A DNA stretch of 64,000 nucleotides from Magnetovibrio sp. (GCA_002722175.1 PBKU01000033.1:58050-122049); one strand, 5' to 3'. Counted from the stretch's first letter, positions 8,847 to 20,738 are shown. The notes: a model not told the origin generated them from the sequence alone. Numbers and translations are program-made.

Positions 8847-10127
8847 TTAATTTTTTTGAAAACATTTCCAACCAGCAAAATCACCGACTGGACCAAGTTC
8901 TTCTTCAATTCGTAACAGTTGATTGTACTTCGCCAAACGTTCTGATCGGCAAAGGGCTCCGGTTTTTATTTGATTGGCTTTAGTTCCGACGGCAATATCA
9001 GCAATCACAGGATCTTCTGTTTCTCCTGAACGATGCGAGACTATTGAGTTATAACCAGATGTGTGAGCAACATTTATTGCTTCAAGGGTTTCGGAAACCG
9101 TTCCAATTTGGTTGATTTTTATTAAAATAGCATTTCCTATGCCTTTATTAATGCCTTCTTGAAGTTTTGCTGGGTCGGTAACAAATAGGTCGTCACCAAC
9201 TAGCTGTACTTTTTGTCCAATAGCCTCGGTTAGCGATTTCCAGCCGTCCCAATCATTCTCTGCTATCGCATCTTCTATTGATTTTATGGGATAATTTTTT
9301 ACGAGATCATCCCAATACCCGATCATACCTTCAGTATCTAGCTTTTTTCCCTCTCCTTTCATCTCGTAAAAACCGTTCTTATAAAACTCAGTGGAAGCTG
9401 CATCAATAGCAAGCACAACATCGGAGCCTGGTGAATAACCAGCCGTATTAATAGCATTTGTTAGTACATCGAGGACTTCTTTAGTTGAATTTAGAGATGG
9501 TGCAAAGCCTCCTTCGTCTCCAACATTTATACTTTGCCCCGATAAAGATAGCTCATTTTTTAAATTGTGGAAGATTTCTGCACCAATTCGGATAGCTTCA
9601 CAAATAGAATCTGCACCTACAGGGACAACCATAAATTCTTGAACATCTATCAAGTTATCCGCATGCACGCCTCCATTGACAATGTTCATCATAGGGGTTG
9701 GCAAAGTGTGGGAAAATGCTCCTCCAATGTAGCGATATAGTGGAATAGATTCTTGTTTAGCTGCGGCTTTCAAGCAAGCAAGAGAAACACCGAGAATTGA
9801 GTTGGCTCCAAGGCGCTCCTTCCCTTCAGTTCCATCAAGATTGATTAGTGTTTGGTCTATAAGCAGCTGTTCTTCAACCTCCATTCCAGACAAGGTATCA
9901 AAAATTTCTCTATTAATGATTTCGACAGCATTTAAGACGCCTCGGCCAAGATATCGATTAGGATCTTGGTCACGTAATTCTTTGGCTTCATGGGTTCCAG
10001 TGGAAGCACCAGAAGGCACTGAAGCTCGTCCACGAACACCTGTCTCCAATACAACATCTACCTCGACTGTCGGATTTCCACGACTATCAAGAATTTCCCG
10101 GCCAATTATATCAATTATTGCAGTCAT
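8847..10127 (-). CDS. eno: Enolase
   Basis: Phosphopyruvate hydratase, 426 residues, converting 2-phosphoglycerate to phosphoenolpyruvate in glycolysis. Family hallmarks are present in order: [30 protein letters not shown], the metal-binding Asp/Glu residues in [18 protein letters not shown] and [10 protein letters not shown], and the catalytic SHRSGETED near the C-terminus. It is the first gene before ftsB on the minus strand, with 103 bases between them. Confidence 0.97.
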   Translation of the reverse strand: MTAIIDIIGREILDSRGNPTVEVDVVLETGVRGRASVPSGASTGTHEAKELRDQDPNRYLGRGVLNAVEIINREIFDTLSGMEVEEQLLIDQTLINLDGTEGKERLGANSILGVSLACLKAAAKQESIPLYRYIGGAFSHTLPTPMMNIVNGGVHADNLIDVQEFMVVPVGADSICEAIRIGAEIFHNLKNELSLSGQSINVGDEGGFAPSLNSTKEVLDVLTNAINTAGYSPGSDVVLAIDAASTEFYKNGFYEMKGEGKKLDTEGMIGYWDDLVKNYPIKSIEDAIAENDWDGWKSLTEAIGQKVQLVGDDLFVTDPAKLQEGINKGIGNAILIKINQIGTVSETLEAINVAHTSGYNSIVSHRSGETEDPVIADIAVGTKANQIKTGALCRSERLAKYNQLLRIEEELGPVGDFAGWKCFQKN

Positions 10128-10284
10128 TTAATATACTCGCGTTTTTAGGAAAATTTTTCTTTGTCGAAGCTATAATTTGACACAACGAATAAAGCAAGAT
10201 TATTACTCGTTTTGAGACCAATAAATAGATTGATCTCTTCCATTTTAGTTTTCATCAGATTCTAGCATTATATTGAGAAAATCG

Positions 10285-11154
10285 CTAATCAGTAATATTA
10301 TCAACACCAATTTGAACCGGATTTTCTTTTGCTATTTCATCAAATGTTTTGAGTGTTTTTACGACATTGTACATTCTTGAAAGTGGTATCATATTCGGTC
10401 CGTCAGAAGGTGCGTTTTCGGGGTCTTGGTGCGTTTCTACAAATACAGCTGCGACGCCAACCGCAACAGCCGCCCGCGCTAGCACTGGAGCATACTCACT
10501 TTGCCCCCCAGAGGAAGTTCCCTGTCCTCCCGGTTGTTGAACTGAGTGAGTTGCGTCAAATACTATTGGGCAACCCGTCATTTTTGCCATAAGGGGAATC
10601 CCTCTAAAGTCCGTTACTAGAGTATTGTATCCAAAACTTGCCCCTCTTTCGCAAACCATTACATTTTCATTTCCTGCATCATTGATCTTGGCAACAATAT
10701 TTTCCACGTCCCACGGTTCCAGAAATTGGCCTTTTTTTACATTTATTGCTTTGCCCGTTTCTGCGGCTGCAGTTAACAGGTCGGTTTGACGACATAAGAA
10801 CGCTGGGATTTGAAGAATGTCGGCAACTTCTGAAATTTTTGAGCACTGTTGACTTTCATGAACGTCTGTTAGTACAGGGATATTCGTCTCCAATTTTACT
10901 TTGTTCAGAATTTCAAGCCCCTTATCAAATCCCACTCCGCGATAACTCGAGCCCGATGTTCGGTTGGCCTTATCAAAAGATGATTTATAAACTAGTCCTA
11001 CCTCTAATTGGTTACAAATTTCTTTTAAACGGGAGGACATCATTAAAGCATGTTCTTGACTTTCAATTACACAGGGACCAGCTATAACGACTATTGGTCG
11101 GTCGTTAGCTATTTCAAGTTTTGCAACACGAATTCTATTTTGAGGCTTTTCCAT
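10285..11154 (-). CDS. kdsA: 3-deoxy-D-manno-octulosonate 8-phosphate synthase
   Basis: Makes KDO-8-phosphate from arabinose-5-phosphate and phosphoenolpyruvate for the lipopolysaccharide inner core. The 289-residue protein has VVIAGPCVIES, YKSSFDKANRTS, VLTDVHE, GQFLEPWD, CERGASFGYNTLVTDFRG and DATHSVQQPGG. It lacks an obvious metal-ligand Cys in the N-terminal CxN-type position, where the sequence reads IAGPCVIES, so the metal dependence cannot be read with certainty. It lies between pyrG and eno, an order common to proteobacteria. Confidence 0.96.
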   Translation of the reverse strand: MEKPQNRIRVAKLEIANDRPIVVIAGPCVIESQEHALMMSSRLKEICNQLEVGLVYKSSFDKANRTSGSSYRGVGFDKGLEILNKVKLETNIPVLTDVHESQQCSKISEVADILQIPAFLCRQTDLLTAAAETGKAINVKKGQFLEPWDVENIVAKINDAGNENVMVCERGASFGYNTLVTDFRGIPLMAKMTGCPIVFDATHSVQQPGGQGTSSGGQSEYAPVLARAAVAVGVAAVFVETHQDPENAPSDGPNMIPLSRMYNVVKTLKTFDEIAKENPVQIGVDNITD

Positions 11155-11295
11155 AATTGTTTTAGAAACTCTTCGTCTGCTCTATTTTTTTCTTTTTACA
11201 TTGAAGTCTCAAATACGGTCGCTTTAGTATTTAAGGAAATCTTTTAATCTATGGTCAATTTGAAAGAAAGCACTCGTGCCAAAAAAACACAATAT

Positions 11296-12948
<1,653 letters not shown>

Positions 12949-13046
12949 CTAGCTCGCCAATAGTCTCAATCTACTATCCAACGATTTTTTCTCCCTTTTT
13001 ATAATTAGAAAGAATATTTTCGGCTGTTTATTCTTTGTAAAAACCA

Positions 13047-13379
13047 TTAAGGCTTAGGTACTGTTGGTGCTGCAGGCGTACTTGAAGGCTCCTGGGTACC
13101 GCGTGATTCGGTTCTTACATCATCTAGAATTGAGGTCGATTCGCGTTCTTTCCCAGCTAGAATAGCTAAGACAAGACTTGTGACCATAAAAGTTCCTGCA
13201 AGAATTGCGGTGGTCTTAGTTAAAATATCGGATGCTGATCTACCAGTCATGAAACCACCCATCCCGCCACTGCTGCCCCCTCCCATGCCGAGGGCACCGC
13301 CTTCACTGCGCTGCAACAGGACTACGCCAACTAACCCTATTGCAATTAATAAGTGTATGATAAGTACAACTGAATCCAT
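13047..13379 (-). CDS. secG: Protein translocase subunit SecG
   Basis: Small subunit of the SecYEG channel, 110 residues. It has two membrane segments (about 4-20 and 52-72) flanking a glycine-rich cytosolic loop (GGALGMGGGSSGGMGGFMTG), and ends in a threonine- and proline-rich tail with TPAAPTVPKP. The open frame extends nine codons upstream, but the ATG at 13379 opens the family-typical MDSVVLIIHLLIAIGLVGVVLLQ. It lies between tpiA and pyrG. Confidence 0.92.
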   Translation of the reverse strand: MDSVVLIIHLLIAIGLVGVVLLQRSEGGALGMGGGSSGGMGGFMTGRSASDILTKTTAILAGTFMVTSLVLAILAGKERESTSILDDVRTESRGTQEPSSTPAAPTVPKP

Positions 13380-13424
13380 TATAATATACCACCCGAGGAC
13401 AAGCACTTCTATACTGATCTTCTC

Positions 13425-14186
13425 TCAAGAGCAAGACTGGATTATAGAAAAAAAATCAGAACTTACTAAGCTAGCGCCACCTATTAATCCACCATCGACA
13501 TCGGGTTGTCCTAATAGGGCCTTTGCATTTTCAGGCTTGACCGAGCCGCCGTAAACGATTCGCATTTTTTTAGATTCAGAAGGACCAATACATTTTACAA
13601 GTTGATATCGGATGAATTTATGGATTTCTTGTGCTTGCGATGGAGTTGCTGTTTTTCCTGTTCCAATCGCCCAGATTGGTTCATAGGCGATTATAGTATT
13701 TTTAGACCTAGAACTCTTGGGTAAAGAGCCAACTATTTGTCGCCGTATAACAGTTTGGGTCTTTTTCGTTATTCGCTGGTTTAAAGTTTCCCCAATGCAG
13801 AGAATTATGGTTAATCCATTCAACAATGCTGCTTCCGCTTTTTTCTTTATTATGTCATTCCCTTCGCGATGATTTATTCGTCGTTCGGAGTGGCCAACAA
13901 TCACATATTTGCAACCAGCGTCTTTAACCATTGATGCCGATATATCGCCTGTATGCGATCCGGTGTTGGAGAAGTGGCAATCTTGACCACCTAATTTTAT
14001 TTTTGTTCCTTTGAGAGCACTACCTGTAGTGGCAAGCAGTGTAAAAGGAGGGCAAATAACTATTTCAACATTGGAATTATCTAGTTTTTTTACTTTACTC
14101 ACTAGACTTTTAGCTAAGGACAACCCATCTTTCTTCAAGCCATTCATTTTCCAGTTTCCAGCAACGAAGGAGCGACGTGTTACCAT
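13425..14186 (-). CDS. tpiA: Triosephosphate isomerase
   Basis: Interconverts dihydroxyacetone phosphate and glyceraldehyde-3-phosphate. The 253-residue protein has the substrate-binding AGNWKMNG, catalytic His in VGHSERR, the catalytic Glu in [11 protein letters not shown] and the phosphate-binding [10 protein letters not shown] and GGLIGGASL. First gene of the minus-strand tpiA-secG-pyrG-kdsA-eno series and divergent from the PpiD-like gene. Confidence 0.97.
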   Translation of the reverse strand: MVTRRSFVAGNWKMNGLKKDGLSLAKSLVSKVKKLDNSNVEIVICPPFTLLATTGSALKGTKIKLGGQDCHFSNTGSHTGDISASMVKDAGCKYVIVGHSERRINHREGNDIIKKKAEAALLNGLTIILCIGETLNQRITKKTQTVIRRQIVGSLPKSSRSKNTIIAYEPIWAIGTGKTATPSQAQEIHKFIRYQLVKCIGPSESKKMRIVYGGSVKPENAKALLGQPDVDGGLIGGASLVSSDFFSIIQSCS

Positions 14187-14418
14187 TATATATACTTTCC
14201 TTTCTCCAGTTAGTATTTCTATTATTAGGGTTCGTTTTGAAAAACATTAATTCCAAGCTAGCACATACACTTGAGTTATTTATAGCAATATGCGGTGACT
14301 AGCACTTATTATTTAATCTTTTAATCAAGAGTGTTGCAGGTCTTGTTACGTGCAATTAATATCGCTCACATGGATTATAGTTTAAAAAAAAGTCTCTTAA
14401 TTGATGAATTAGGTGAAA

Positions 14419-16323
14419 ATGCTTGAAGCAATAAGAAAGCGGACAGGTTCCATCATTGTAAAAAGTCTCGCTGGACTTTTGATTATTAGTTTTGGTGCTT
14501 GGGGGGTGGGTGATTTTTTACAGCAAGGTATTTCGGAAGAGGTTGCTCTGGAAGTTGGCGATACTGAAATTACACCTTTGCAGGTAGAAAATGAAATACA
14601 CCGAGAACTTAATAGGTTTCAACGACAATCAGGAACCCAACTTGACAGGCAACAGCTTAAGGCATTTGGCTTTGGTGATAAAATTGTTCAGCGCCTAATT
14701 AACGTTGCTGCTTTGGATTTGGAGGTAGCAAATATGGGGTTAGAGGTTAGTAAGTCTACCGTAGCCGCCAATATACATTCTAATCCAATATTTTCAGGTG
14801 TTACCGGCAAATTCGATAAAGCCCGTTTTAATCAAATTCTACAGGCCGAGGGTTTTACGGAGGAAAAATATATTGCTGAAGTGCACCGTGAATTAGGTCG
14901 TTTGCAATTATTGAGCAGTGTTGGTCAAGCAACCTACCCTCGACTGGTTGCAGAGGAAATCTTTAGAATTGAGAATGAAAAGAGACTTGCAGAAGTGCTT
15001 GTTGTTGAGGACATTAAACAGCAAAGTCTTGAAGCTCCTGATGATCAGGTGCTTCTCAATTATTACAATGAACATAAAGAATTGTTTACGTCACCTGAAA
15101 CGCGAAATATTTCATATGTTCGTCTTTCAGTTGATCAGTTGGCTGATGGAATTTTAGTAACTGATGAAGAAATACAAAAGTATTTTGAAGACAATGAAGA
15201 TGAATTCTTTAAGCCTGAAAAAAGATTTATCCGCCAATTTATTTTGAATCATAAAAAAGCTGCAAACGAAGTTGAAAATAGGTTAGCGAATGGTAGCAAT
15301 TTTGTTGAAGTTGCAAAAGAATTTGCAGATCAAGAGCCAGAAGACCTTAATCTAGGTATGCTTTCCAAGAATGATTTGCCGATTAGTGAAGTTGGGGAAG
15401 CAGCTTTTTCTTTATCTAACCCCGGGATTGCAAAAGTTGTGCAGTCATCCCTAGGCTTTCACTTTGTTGAGGTAACTGAAATAAAGCTAGCAGAACAAAA
15501 AACTATAGAGCAAGCGCGAAAAACTATCGTTCCAATCATACAGCACGAAAAAGGAATAGATAGTTTGTTTGAACTGAGCAATAAACTTGAAGATATATTA
15601 GGAAGCGGAGCAACGCTTGAAGAAGCTGCGGTTGAAGTTGGAACAACATTACAGACCATATCGGGTGTTGATCGAACAGGAAACAACTTAGATGGTAACA
15701 AAAAGGTTTCTGTTTCTTCTATTAGGGAATTTATTGAAATTGCATTTTCCACTGACGTTGGGATAGAAAGTTCATTAACTGAAGATGGTGAAGATGGATA
15801 TTTTATTTTGAGGGTTGATAGTATTTCCAAAGCTTCTTTGACGCCATTCTCCATAATTAGAAAAGAGGTGGTTGATGCTTATATGATAGAGGCTCGTCAA
15901 AAGGCTTCTGAAGCTATGGCAAAGGATCTTGTTGAACGAGTAATGAATGGTAACTCAATTAAGAGTGTAGCCTCAATTGAGGGAAAGGAATTTGAACTTG
16001 TTGGGCCATTGACAAGGTCAGGAAATGGAGAAATCGAAGAAAACGTGGTCAGGAAAATATTTGAGTTAAAAGTTAAAGGAGCTGGAATTGCTCGTATCAA
16101 TGGCGGGTATAAAGTTATACAAGTTACCAAGATGGATATTCCCGATTCAAAGAGCAATGAAGAAACTGTAACTTCCATATTGTCAAAAATACAATCATCT
16201 CATCAAGACGACCTGGTTGTCCAACTGATAGAAGGACTTCGTTCAAAATATGGTGTTTTGGTTAATAACAATGTCATCGATCTGTTGTTTAGACCAGGTG
16301 GTTATCGAGCAAATCGAAGTTGA
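14419..16323 (+). CDS. PpiD/SurA-type membrane-anchored periplasmic peptidyl-prolyl isomerase
   Basis: A 634-residue chaperone with one N-terminal membrane anchor (about 14-36, IVKSLAGLLIISFGAWGVGDF), a SurA-like N-terminal domain, and a central PpiC parvulin domain (about 235-350, RFIRQFILNHKKAANEVENR to GFHFVEVTEI). The large periplasmic part would assist folding of exported proteins. An AGGTG ribosome site lies just before the ATG at 14419; the GTG two codons earlier is inside it. The parvulin domain is weakly conserved compared with active isomerases, as in most PpiD proteins. It is followed by trpE after 8 bases, the common alphaproteobacterial arrangement. Confidence 0.9.
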   Translation: MLEAIRKRTGSIIVKSLAGLLIISFGAWGVGDFLQQGISEEVALEVGDTEITPLQVENEIHRELNRFQRQSGTQLDRQQLKAFGFGDKIVQRLINVAALDLEVANMGLEVSKSTVAANIHSNPIFSGVTGKFDKARFNQILQAEGFTEEKYIAEVHRELGRLQLLSSVGQATYPRLVAEEIFRIENEKRLAEVLVVEDIKQQSLEAPDDQVLLNYYNEHKELFTSPETRNISYVRLSVDQLADGILVTDEEIQKYFEDNEDEFFKPEKRFIRQFILNHKKAANEVENRLANGSNFVEVAKEFADQEPEDLNLGMLSKNDLPISEVGEAAFSLSNPGIAKVVQSSLGFHFVEVTEIKLAEQKTIEQARKTIVPIIQHEKGIDSLFELSNKLEDILGSGATLEEAAVEVGTTLQTISGVDRTGNNLDGNKKVSVSSIREFIEIAFSTDVGIESSLTEDGEDGYFILRVDSISKASLTPFSIIRKEVVDAYMIEARQKASEAMAKDLVERVMNGNSIKSVASIEGKEFELVGPLTRSGNGEIEENVVRKIFELKVKGAGIARINGGYKVIQVTKMDIPDSKSNEETVTSILSKIQSSHQDDLVVQLIEGLRSKYGVLVNNNVIDLLFRPGGYRANRS

Positions 16324-16331
16324 CAAGATAA

Positions 16332-17843
16332 ATGCACATAGAGCCTGATCAAAAGACGATATTGGCTAATATTGAAGCTGGTAATCCTGGGATATTATGG
16401 ACTGAACTATTAGCAGACCTAGAGACCCCGGTATCAGCATTTCTCAAGTTAACTCGAGGTAAACCAAATAGCTTTTTGCTCGAATCTGTTGAAGGGGGTG
16501 CGTTTAGAGGGCGGTACTCGTTTATTGGTTTTGCCCCTGACATTATTTGGCGTTGCAAAAATGGAAACGCCGAAATAAATCGAAATGCTGAGTTAGGACA
16601 TGATACTTTTGTTACCTGTCCGGTTAGTAAAGAGAAAGGTGTTTTAGGGTCCCTCAAAGCATTGGAAATTGAAAGTCGAATTAATCTTCCATCTCATATG
16701 CCTCCAATGTCAGCTGGTTTAATCGGATACCTTTCTTATGATATGGTGCGATTGACTGAGGAAATTCCAAATTCTAATCCTGATACAATAGGGGTTCCAG
16801 AATCGATCTTTGTAAGACCTACGATAATGGCTGTATTTGATCTGTTAAAGGACACTGTAACTATTATTACTCCTGTTCGTGCTGTCCATAACATAGGTCA
16901 TTTGGAAAGCTATGATGCAGCAAAGAAGCGGTTAGAAGGTGCAGTTACGCTTCTCGCTCAACCGCCAGAACTGTTTCGTACTTCGAATAATTTGGAACTC
17001 AATAGAACTGCAGAACCAACCTCTAATCTCACTCGATTAGAATTTCAGAAAATTGTTAAGAAATGTATAGAGTATATTAACTCTGGTGATGTTTTTCAGG
17101 TAGTCCCTTCTCAGCGTTTAAAAATTCCTTTCAATTTATCTTCCACGTGTTTTTATCGTGCATTACGTCGGCTTAATCCATCGCCTTTTCTATTTCTTCT
17201 TGATTTTGATGGATTTTCAGTTGCTGGCTCAAGCCCAGAAATTCTTGTACGGGTGCGAGACGGTAAGATTACCCTTAGACCATTAGCTGGAACTCGAAAA
17301 CGTGGAAAAACGGAGGAAGAAGATAAAGCGCTTGCAAAAGAACTTTTAAATGATGAAAAGGAGCGTGCGGAGCATCTAATGCTTCTTGATCTTGGCCGTA
17401 ACGATGTAGGTCGGGTAGCTAAGATTGGAACAGTTCGACCTACGGAACAGTTCGTAATTGAATATTACTCACATGTGATGCACATTGCATCTAATGTTGA
17501 AGGAGAATTAGACGATAACTTTGATGCAATTGACGCTGTATTGGCAGGTTTTCCTGCGGGGACGGTGTCTGGTGCACCAAAAGTACGTGCGATGGAGATT
17601 ATTGACGAAATTGAACCGGAGCGCCGGGGCATATATGGTGGTTGTATTGGCTATTTTGGGGCTAATGGTGATGTCGATACGTGTATTGCACTTCGTACCG
17701 GCATAATCAAAGATGGAAGTTTGTATGTTCAGGCTGGGGCAGGCGTTGTTGCTGACAGCGATCCGGAATCTGAATATCAAGAAACCCTTAATAAAGCTCG
17801 TGCACTTTTCCGCGCCGCCTCAGAATCGTTTCGGTACCTTTAG
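16332..17843 (+). CDS. trpE: Anthranilate synthase component I
   Basis: Forms anthranilate from chorismate with ammonia from TrpG, the first step of tryptophan synthesis. The 503-residue protein has the LLES stretch at residues 49-52 that in known enzymes contributes to tryptophan feedback binding, and the catalytic-domain motifs SSPEILVR, LRPLAGTRKRG, GRNDVGRVAK and FPAGTVSGAPKVRAMEIIDE. trpG, trpD and trpC lie 21 kb away rather than next to it, separated by unrelated transporter and oxygenase blocks. Starts 8 bases after the PpiD-like gene and is probably co-transcribed with it. Confidence 0.96.
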   Translation: MHIEPDQKTILANIEAGNPGILWTELLADLETPVSAFLKLTRGKPNSFLLESVEGGAFRGRYSFIGFAPDIIWRCKNGNAEINRNAELGHDTFVTCPVSKEKGVLGSLKALEIESRINLPSHMPPMSAGLIGYLSYDMVRLTEEIPNSNPDTIGVPESIFVRPTIMAVFDLLKDTVTIITPVRAVHNIGHLESYDAAKKRLEGAVTLLAQPPELFRTSNNLELNRTAEPTSNLTRLEFQKIVKKCIEYINSGDVFQVVPSQRLKIPFNLSSTCFYRALRRLNPSPFLFLLDFDGFSVAGSSPEILVRVRDGKITLRPLAGTRKRGKTEEEDKALAKELLNDEKERAEHLMLLDLGRNDVGRVAKIGTVRPTEQFVIEYYSHVMHIASNVEGELDDNFDAIDAVLAGFPAGTVSGAPKVRAMEIIDEIEPERRGIYGGCIGYFGANGDVDTCIALRTGIIKDGSLYVQAGAGVVADSDPESEYQETLNKARALFRAASESFRYL

Positions 17844-17905
17844 GGGTACCCGTTCAGTGTAAATTGAGCAAAAGGTCAAAGAAAAATATAATTACTTTTC
17901 TACCT

Positions 17906-19030
17906 TTACCGAGCACCAGCTATTTTTCTTGCTGATACAATATCAAATTGTTTTTTCGTGTCAGCGAGCCATGAAGCTAAAGCCTGAATAGTGTTTTTTC
18001 GTGGATGGCCAATCGCAATTGCATACCCTTGCAAACGTGCAATTTTTTTCAAATTTTTAAGCTGTTGTTTAATTGTTTTTAATTCATCTTTGTGGTCGAG
18101 AAATATATTTCGCGTAATAAAGGGAACCTTGAATTCACTAGCGGCTATGTGTCCGGTGGACTTGCTTGTTGTTAAACTATCGAGAAAGAGTAAGTTTCTC
18201 TGTTTAAGTTCTTTCATTACAATTCGCATACTTTCTAGATTGGACGTAAAGCGGCTCCCCATGTGGTTGTTGATGCCAATGTAATTATTTAGTTGTTCAA
18301 GGTTCCAGCGAAGTAATGTCAGGATCTCATCCTCTGGTAGCCCAGAAAGAAGAACATTTGGGCCGGGGTCAATAATATTTGATTCGGGCTCCATAGGTAC
18401 GTGTAACAAAATTTCATGTCCTCGTTTACGTGCTTTTTCAGCCTGTGTTCTAATGTCTTTAGCGTATGCTATAAAAGACATTGTAAGTGGTGGTTCCAGG
18501 TTAATTGCTTCTAACGTAAGTTTTTTATCGATGCCCAGGTCATCAATTACAATTGCAATCTTTGGCCGATTATAACCGGATGTGTCTTTGCCTTTATTCG
18601 TCTTTGGTTGGAACTGATTGATATTCTTTTGAAATTGATTCTGGGTAATTTCTGTTTCCTGGCCAATTGTTGTTGAATAATCTATCTCGGGCAGCCCATT
18701 TTCACCGGAACGCTTATTCATATTGCTGATGTGTGGATCGATAAAAATCGTTTTAGTCAATGGTGCCTGGTCAACTGGTTTTAGCTGATTTTTTGTTTTA
18801 AGAGTATTTGGCGGTGGTAACGGGAATTCAATCGTTGTATTAGTCTTTGTTTCCAGATTAACCCCTATGGTTACCCACAACACTGCTACAAAAACTATGC
18901 TGAACCAAAGAAGTTTTCTTACGGCTGGAGCTTTCTTATTAGTATTAGTTGTGCCGCCTGAATCTTGTGAAGGGCAATGTGTGCCAGATTTTTTCTGTAT
19001 TTTTGTTTTATCGCGAGTTTTTTCAGCCAA
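17906..19030 (-). CDS. Divergent polysaccharide deacetylase (YibQ family)
   Basis: A 374-residue protein with a basic N-terminus, one membrane segment at about 38-58, a 95-residue low-complexity linker, and a C-terminal divergent polysaccharide deacetylase domain (about 155-370). Visible domain motifs: KIAIVIDDLGIDK, ILLHVPMEP, INNHMGSRFT, LFLDSLTTSKS and AIAIGHPR. The metal-site residues of true deacetylases are only partly kept, as usual in this family, whose function is unknown. The start is a TTG preceded by a GGGGGA ribosome site. In many alphaproteobacteria this gene follows ctpA; here it stands alone, convergent with trpE. Confidence 0.85.
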   Translation of the reverse strand: MAEKTRDKTKIQKKSGTHCPSQDSGGTTNTNKKAPAVRKLLWFSIVFVAVLWVTIGVNLETKTNTTIEFPLPPPNTLKTKNQLKPVDQAPLTKTIFIDPHISNMNKRSGENGLPEIDYSTTIGQETEITQNQFQKNINQFQPKTNKGKDTSGYNRPKIAIVIDDLGIDKKLTLEAINLEPPLTMSFIAYAKDIRTQAEKARKRGHEILLHVPMEPESNIIDPGPNVLLSGLPEDEILTLLRWNLEQLNNYIGINNHMGSRFTSNLESMRIVMKELKQRNLLFLDSLTTSKSTGHIAASEFKVPFITRNIFLDHKDELKTIKQQLKNLKKIARLQGYAIAIGHPRKNTIQALASWLADTKKQFDIVSARKIAGAR

Positions 19031-19303
19031 AAACGTCCCCCGGTTTATAAGGTAACCCTAGCATTTTGATTGTTTTTTCAGCTGTCGCTGATGTCTTGTA
19101 ATGTATATTGTGAAAATAAAAAAAGAGTAGTCAAGGAGTGCTTGAAATGAAAATCTGCGCATAGTATAAAAAGTGCGAAAAATTATCTAATTTAATTTAA
19201 AATACTTCCGGACGGCATGTAGACTTGCCAAATACATAACTTTTTTGCAATCAGCCTAATGTGACCAATTTTTTAACGGATTAGTTCTAAGTGCTACTTT
19301 GGT

Positions 19304-19322
19304 GATAATGATAATAATTCTT
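19304..19322 (+). promoter_or_regulatory. Fur-box-like sequence
   Basis: GATAATGATAATAATTCTT differs from the E. coli Fur consensus at three of 19 positions by my own comparison. In an AT-rich genome such a match may occur by chance, and alphaproteobacteria often use Irr, RirA or Mur instead of Fur, so regulator identity is open. Confidence 0.3.
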
Positions 19323-19330
19323 AAAATGTA

Positions 19331-19343
19331 CTGGACGGTCCAG
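19331..19343. promoter_or_regulatory. Perfect palindrome, possible operator
   Basis: CTGGACGGTCCAG is a perfect inverted repeat with 6-base arms and a one-base centre. It is GC-rich in an AT-rich gap and lies between the Fur-like site and the possible promoter. The form suits a TetR- or GntR-type dimer, but no such regulator is encoded nearby. Confidence 0.35.
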
Positions 19344-19437
19344 AAAAAATTACTATTCTTCGCTGGGTAGCTAAAAAGCTAATTCTTGGAAAGTGTTAAT
19401 TTTTCCAGGAAAATCAATTTGACTTAGCTTATTTGGC

Positions 19438-19466
19438 TTGACCGCGAGGGAATTCTAGGGTGTAAA
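19438..19466 (+). promoter_or_regulatory. Possible sigma-70-type promoter for the ABC importer
   Basis: TTGACC and TGTAAA are separated by 17 bases, 125 bases before the binding-protein start. The -35 is close to consensus and the -10 only partly. Confidence 0.25.
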
Positions 19467-19590
19467 TTATCTCTATTGGCGATTAACGTTGAAGGGTTTT
19501 TTAAAATAGCCAATACTGCAGTACAAATAAGTACGAATTCCTTTGGCTGAGAAATATCCTACTAAATTAATGTTACAGGGAGAAAAGTGA

Positions 19591-20712
19591 ATGAAGAATT
19601 TTGTTAGATTATTTATCGGGTCAGCTGCTGCATGGCTTCTTGCGTTTGGTGTGGTGCCAACTGCAATGGCCAAAGTTGGCTTTGGAAAACCCGGTGAGAA
19701 GGTGGATTTGGTGATTGGCTATCAGCCCTACTATACTGAATCTTGGTCCGGTGTTGTCATCAACGGGAAGCAGCTTTGGAAAAAGCATCTTCCAGCAGGC
19801 TCTAGTGCTAAATTTGAGATTGGCTTACAGGGGTCAGTCATTGTTGGAAAGTTGTTGGGAGAAAAAAACCATATAGGTTATATGGGAGATATGCCTGCAA
19901 TTGTCTCGTCCATGAGGGAAGATACGATTGACCTAAGAATGATTGCGGTCCTCGGTACTTCAAAGATGCAATGTAACATCTTTTTGGTTCCTAATAATGC
20001 CCCAAAATTCAAAACAGGGTTAGATGCTGTAAAGTGGATGGATGGTAAATTGATAGCGGCCCCGCACGGTGCCTGTACCGATCGTTTCGCTCTTCTAGCA
20101 TTTGAACAGGCTGGCATTAAGCCAAAAAAATATTTGAACCAGAACATTGAAAACATCACCAAGAATCTGGAAGCTGGAAAAATTGCCGGCGCCGCCATCT
20201 GGGAGCCAACCGCTTCAAAGATTGAACTGCTTGGGATTGCGCGACGTGGCGCTACTGGCGAAGATTTTAAAGGGGATGATGCTGGGGATGCAGGCTTTCT
20301 CGTAATGATGAACGAAATCATTCAGGATCGACCTGATGTTCATCGTGGTTGGTTGGAAGCTGAACTAGATGCACAAGTCTTTATAGCAGATCTTAACAAC
20401 GCAAGTGCAGTAGCCAAAATGGCAGATGATCAAACCGAAGGAATGGACAGGAAGATCCTTTGGGCTTCTCTCTATCGTGAAGAATCTGGTCGTAACAAGC
20501 TTACACTTGATTTTATTTTTAACGATAAAGTTAAGACTATGCTCAAAGCTTCAACAGCATTCTTGGCCGGGAAAAATAAGTTTGGTGGAAGACAAGAACT
20601 TCGACCTAACGCAGTTGACGATTCTGTCGCCCGAGAAGTTTTGAAGGCAAGGGGGCTGTCAAGCCCGCTTGGCAAGATTGATGGGGTCCCGCTCTCATCA
20701 TACAAGGATTAG
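19591..20712 (+). CDS. NitT/TauT-type ABC transporter substrate-binding protein
   Basis: A 373-residue periplasmic binding protein with a signal peptide (about 1-27, MKNFVRLFIG to PTAMA, cleavage likely after AMA). The mature part has the NMT1/THI5-SsuA type fold pattern: VDLVIGYQPYYTES, GLQGSVIVGKLLGEKNHIGYMGDMPAI, LIAAPHGACTDRFALLAFEQAGI and AAIWEPTASKIE. Relatives bind nitrate, taurine, sulfonates, pyrimidine precursors and other small molecules; the substrate cannot be deduced here. First gene of a five-gene importer set, followed by a terminator-like hairpin that would let it be made in excess over the membrane parts. Confidence 0.88.
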   Translation: MKNFVRLFIGSAAAWLLAFGVVPTAMAKVGFGKPGEKVDLVIGYQPYYTESWSGVVINGKQLWKKHLPAGSSAKFEIGLQGSVIVGKLLGEKNHIGYMGDMPAIVSSMREDTIDLRMIAVLGTSKMQCNIFLVPNNAPKFKTGLDAVKWMDGKLIAAPHGACTDRFALLAFEQAGIKPKKYLNQNIENITKNLEAGKIAGAAIWEPTASKIELLGIARRGATGEDFKGDDAGDAGFLVMMNEIIQDRPDVHRGWLEAELDAQVFIADLNNASAVAKMADDQTEGMDRKILWASLYREESGRNKLTLDFIFNDKVKTMLKASTAFLAGKNKFGGRQELRPNAVDDSVAREVLKARGLSSPLGKIDGVPLSSYKD

Positions 20713-20738
20713 GTTGGAATACTTATGTGGGTAAGCAC

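Larger units (their letters stand above)
19031..19590 (+). other. 560-base intergenic region upstream of the ABC importer
   Basis: No gene is visible. The region carries a sequence matching 16 of 19 positions of the E. coli Fur consensus, a perfect 6-1-6 palindrome 8 bases further on, and a possible promoter at 19438-19466. The ribosome site AGGGAG lies just before the binding-protein start at 19591. All three signals lie on the binding-protein side of the gap. They could control the importer, but no regulator gene is adjacent. Confidence 0.6.

Noticed and set aside
17833..17850. GGTACC...GGTACC inverted repeat at the end of trpE
   Set aside because: Six-base stem without a following T run; not a convincing terminator.
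19570..19590. Six-codon frame (MLQGEK) directly before the binding-protein ATG
   Set aside because: It consists mainly of the ribosome binding site; too short to support as a real leader peptide.
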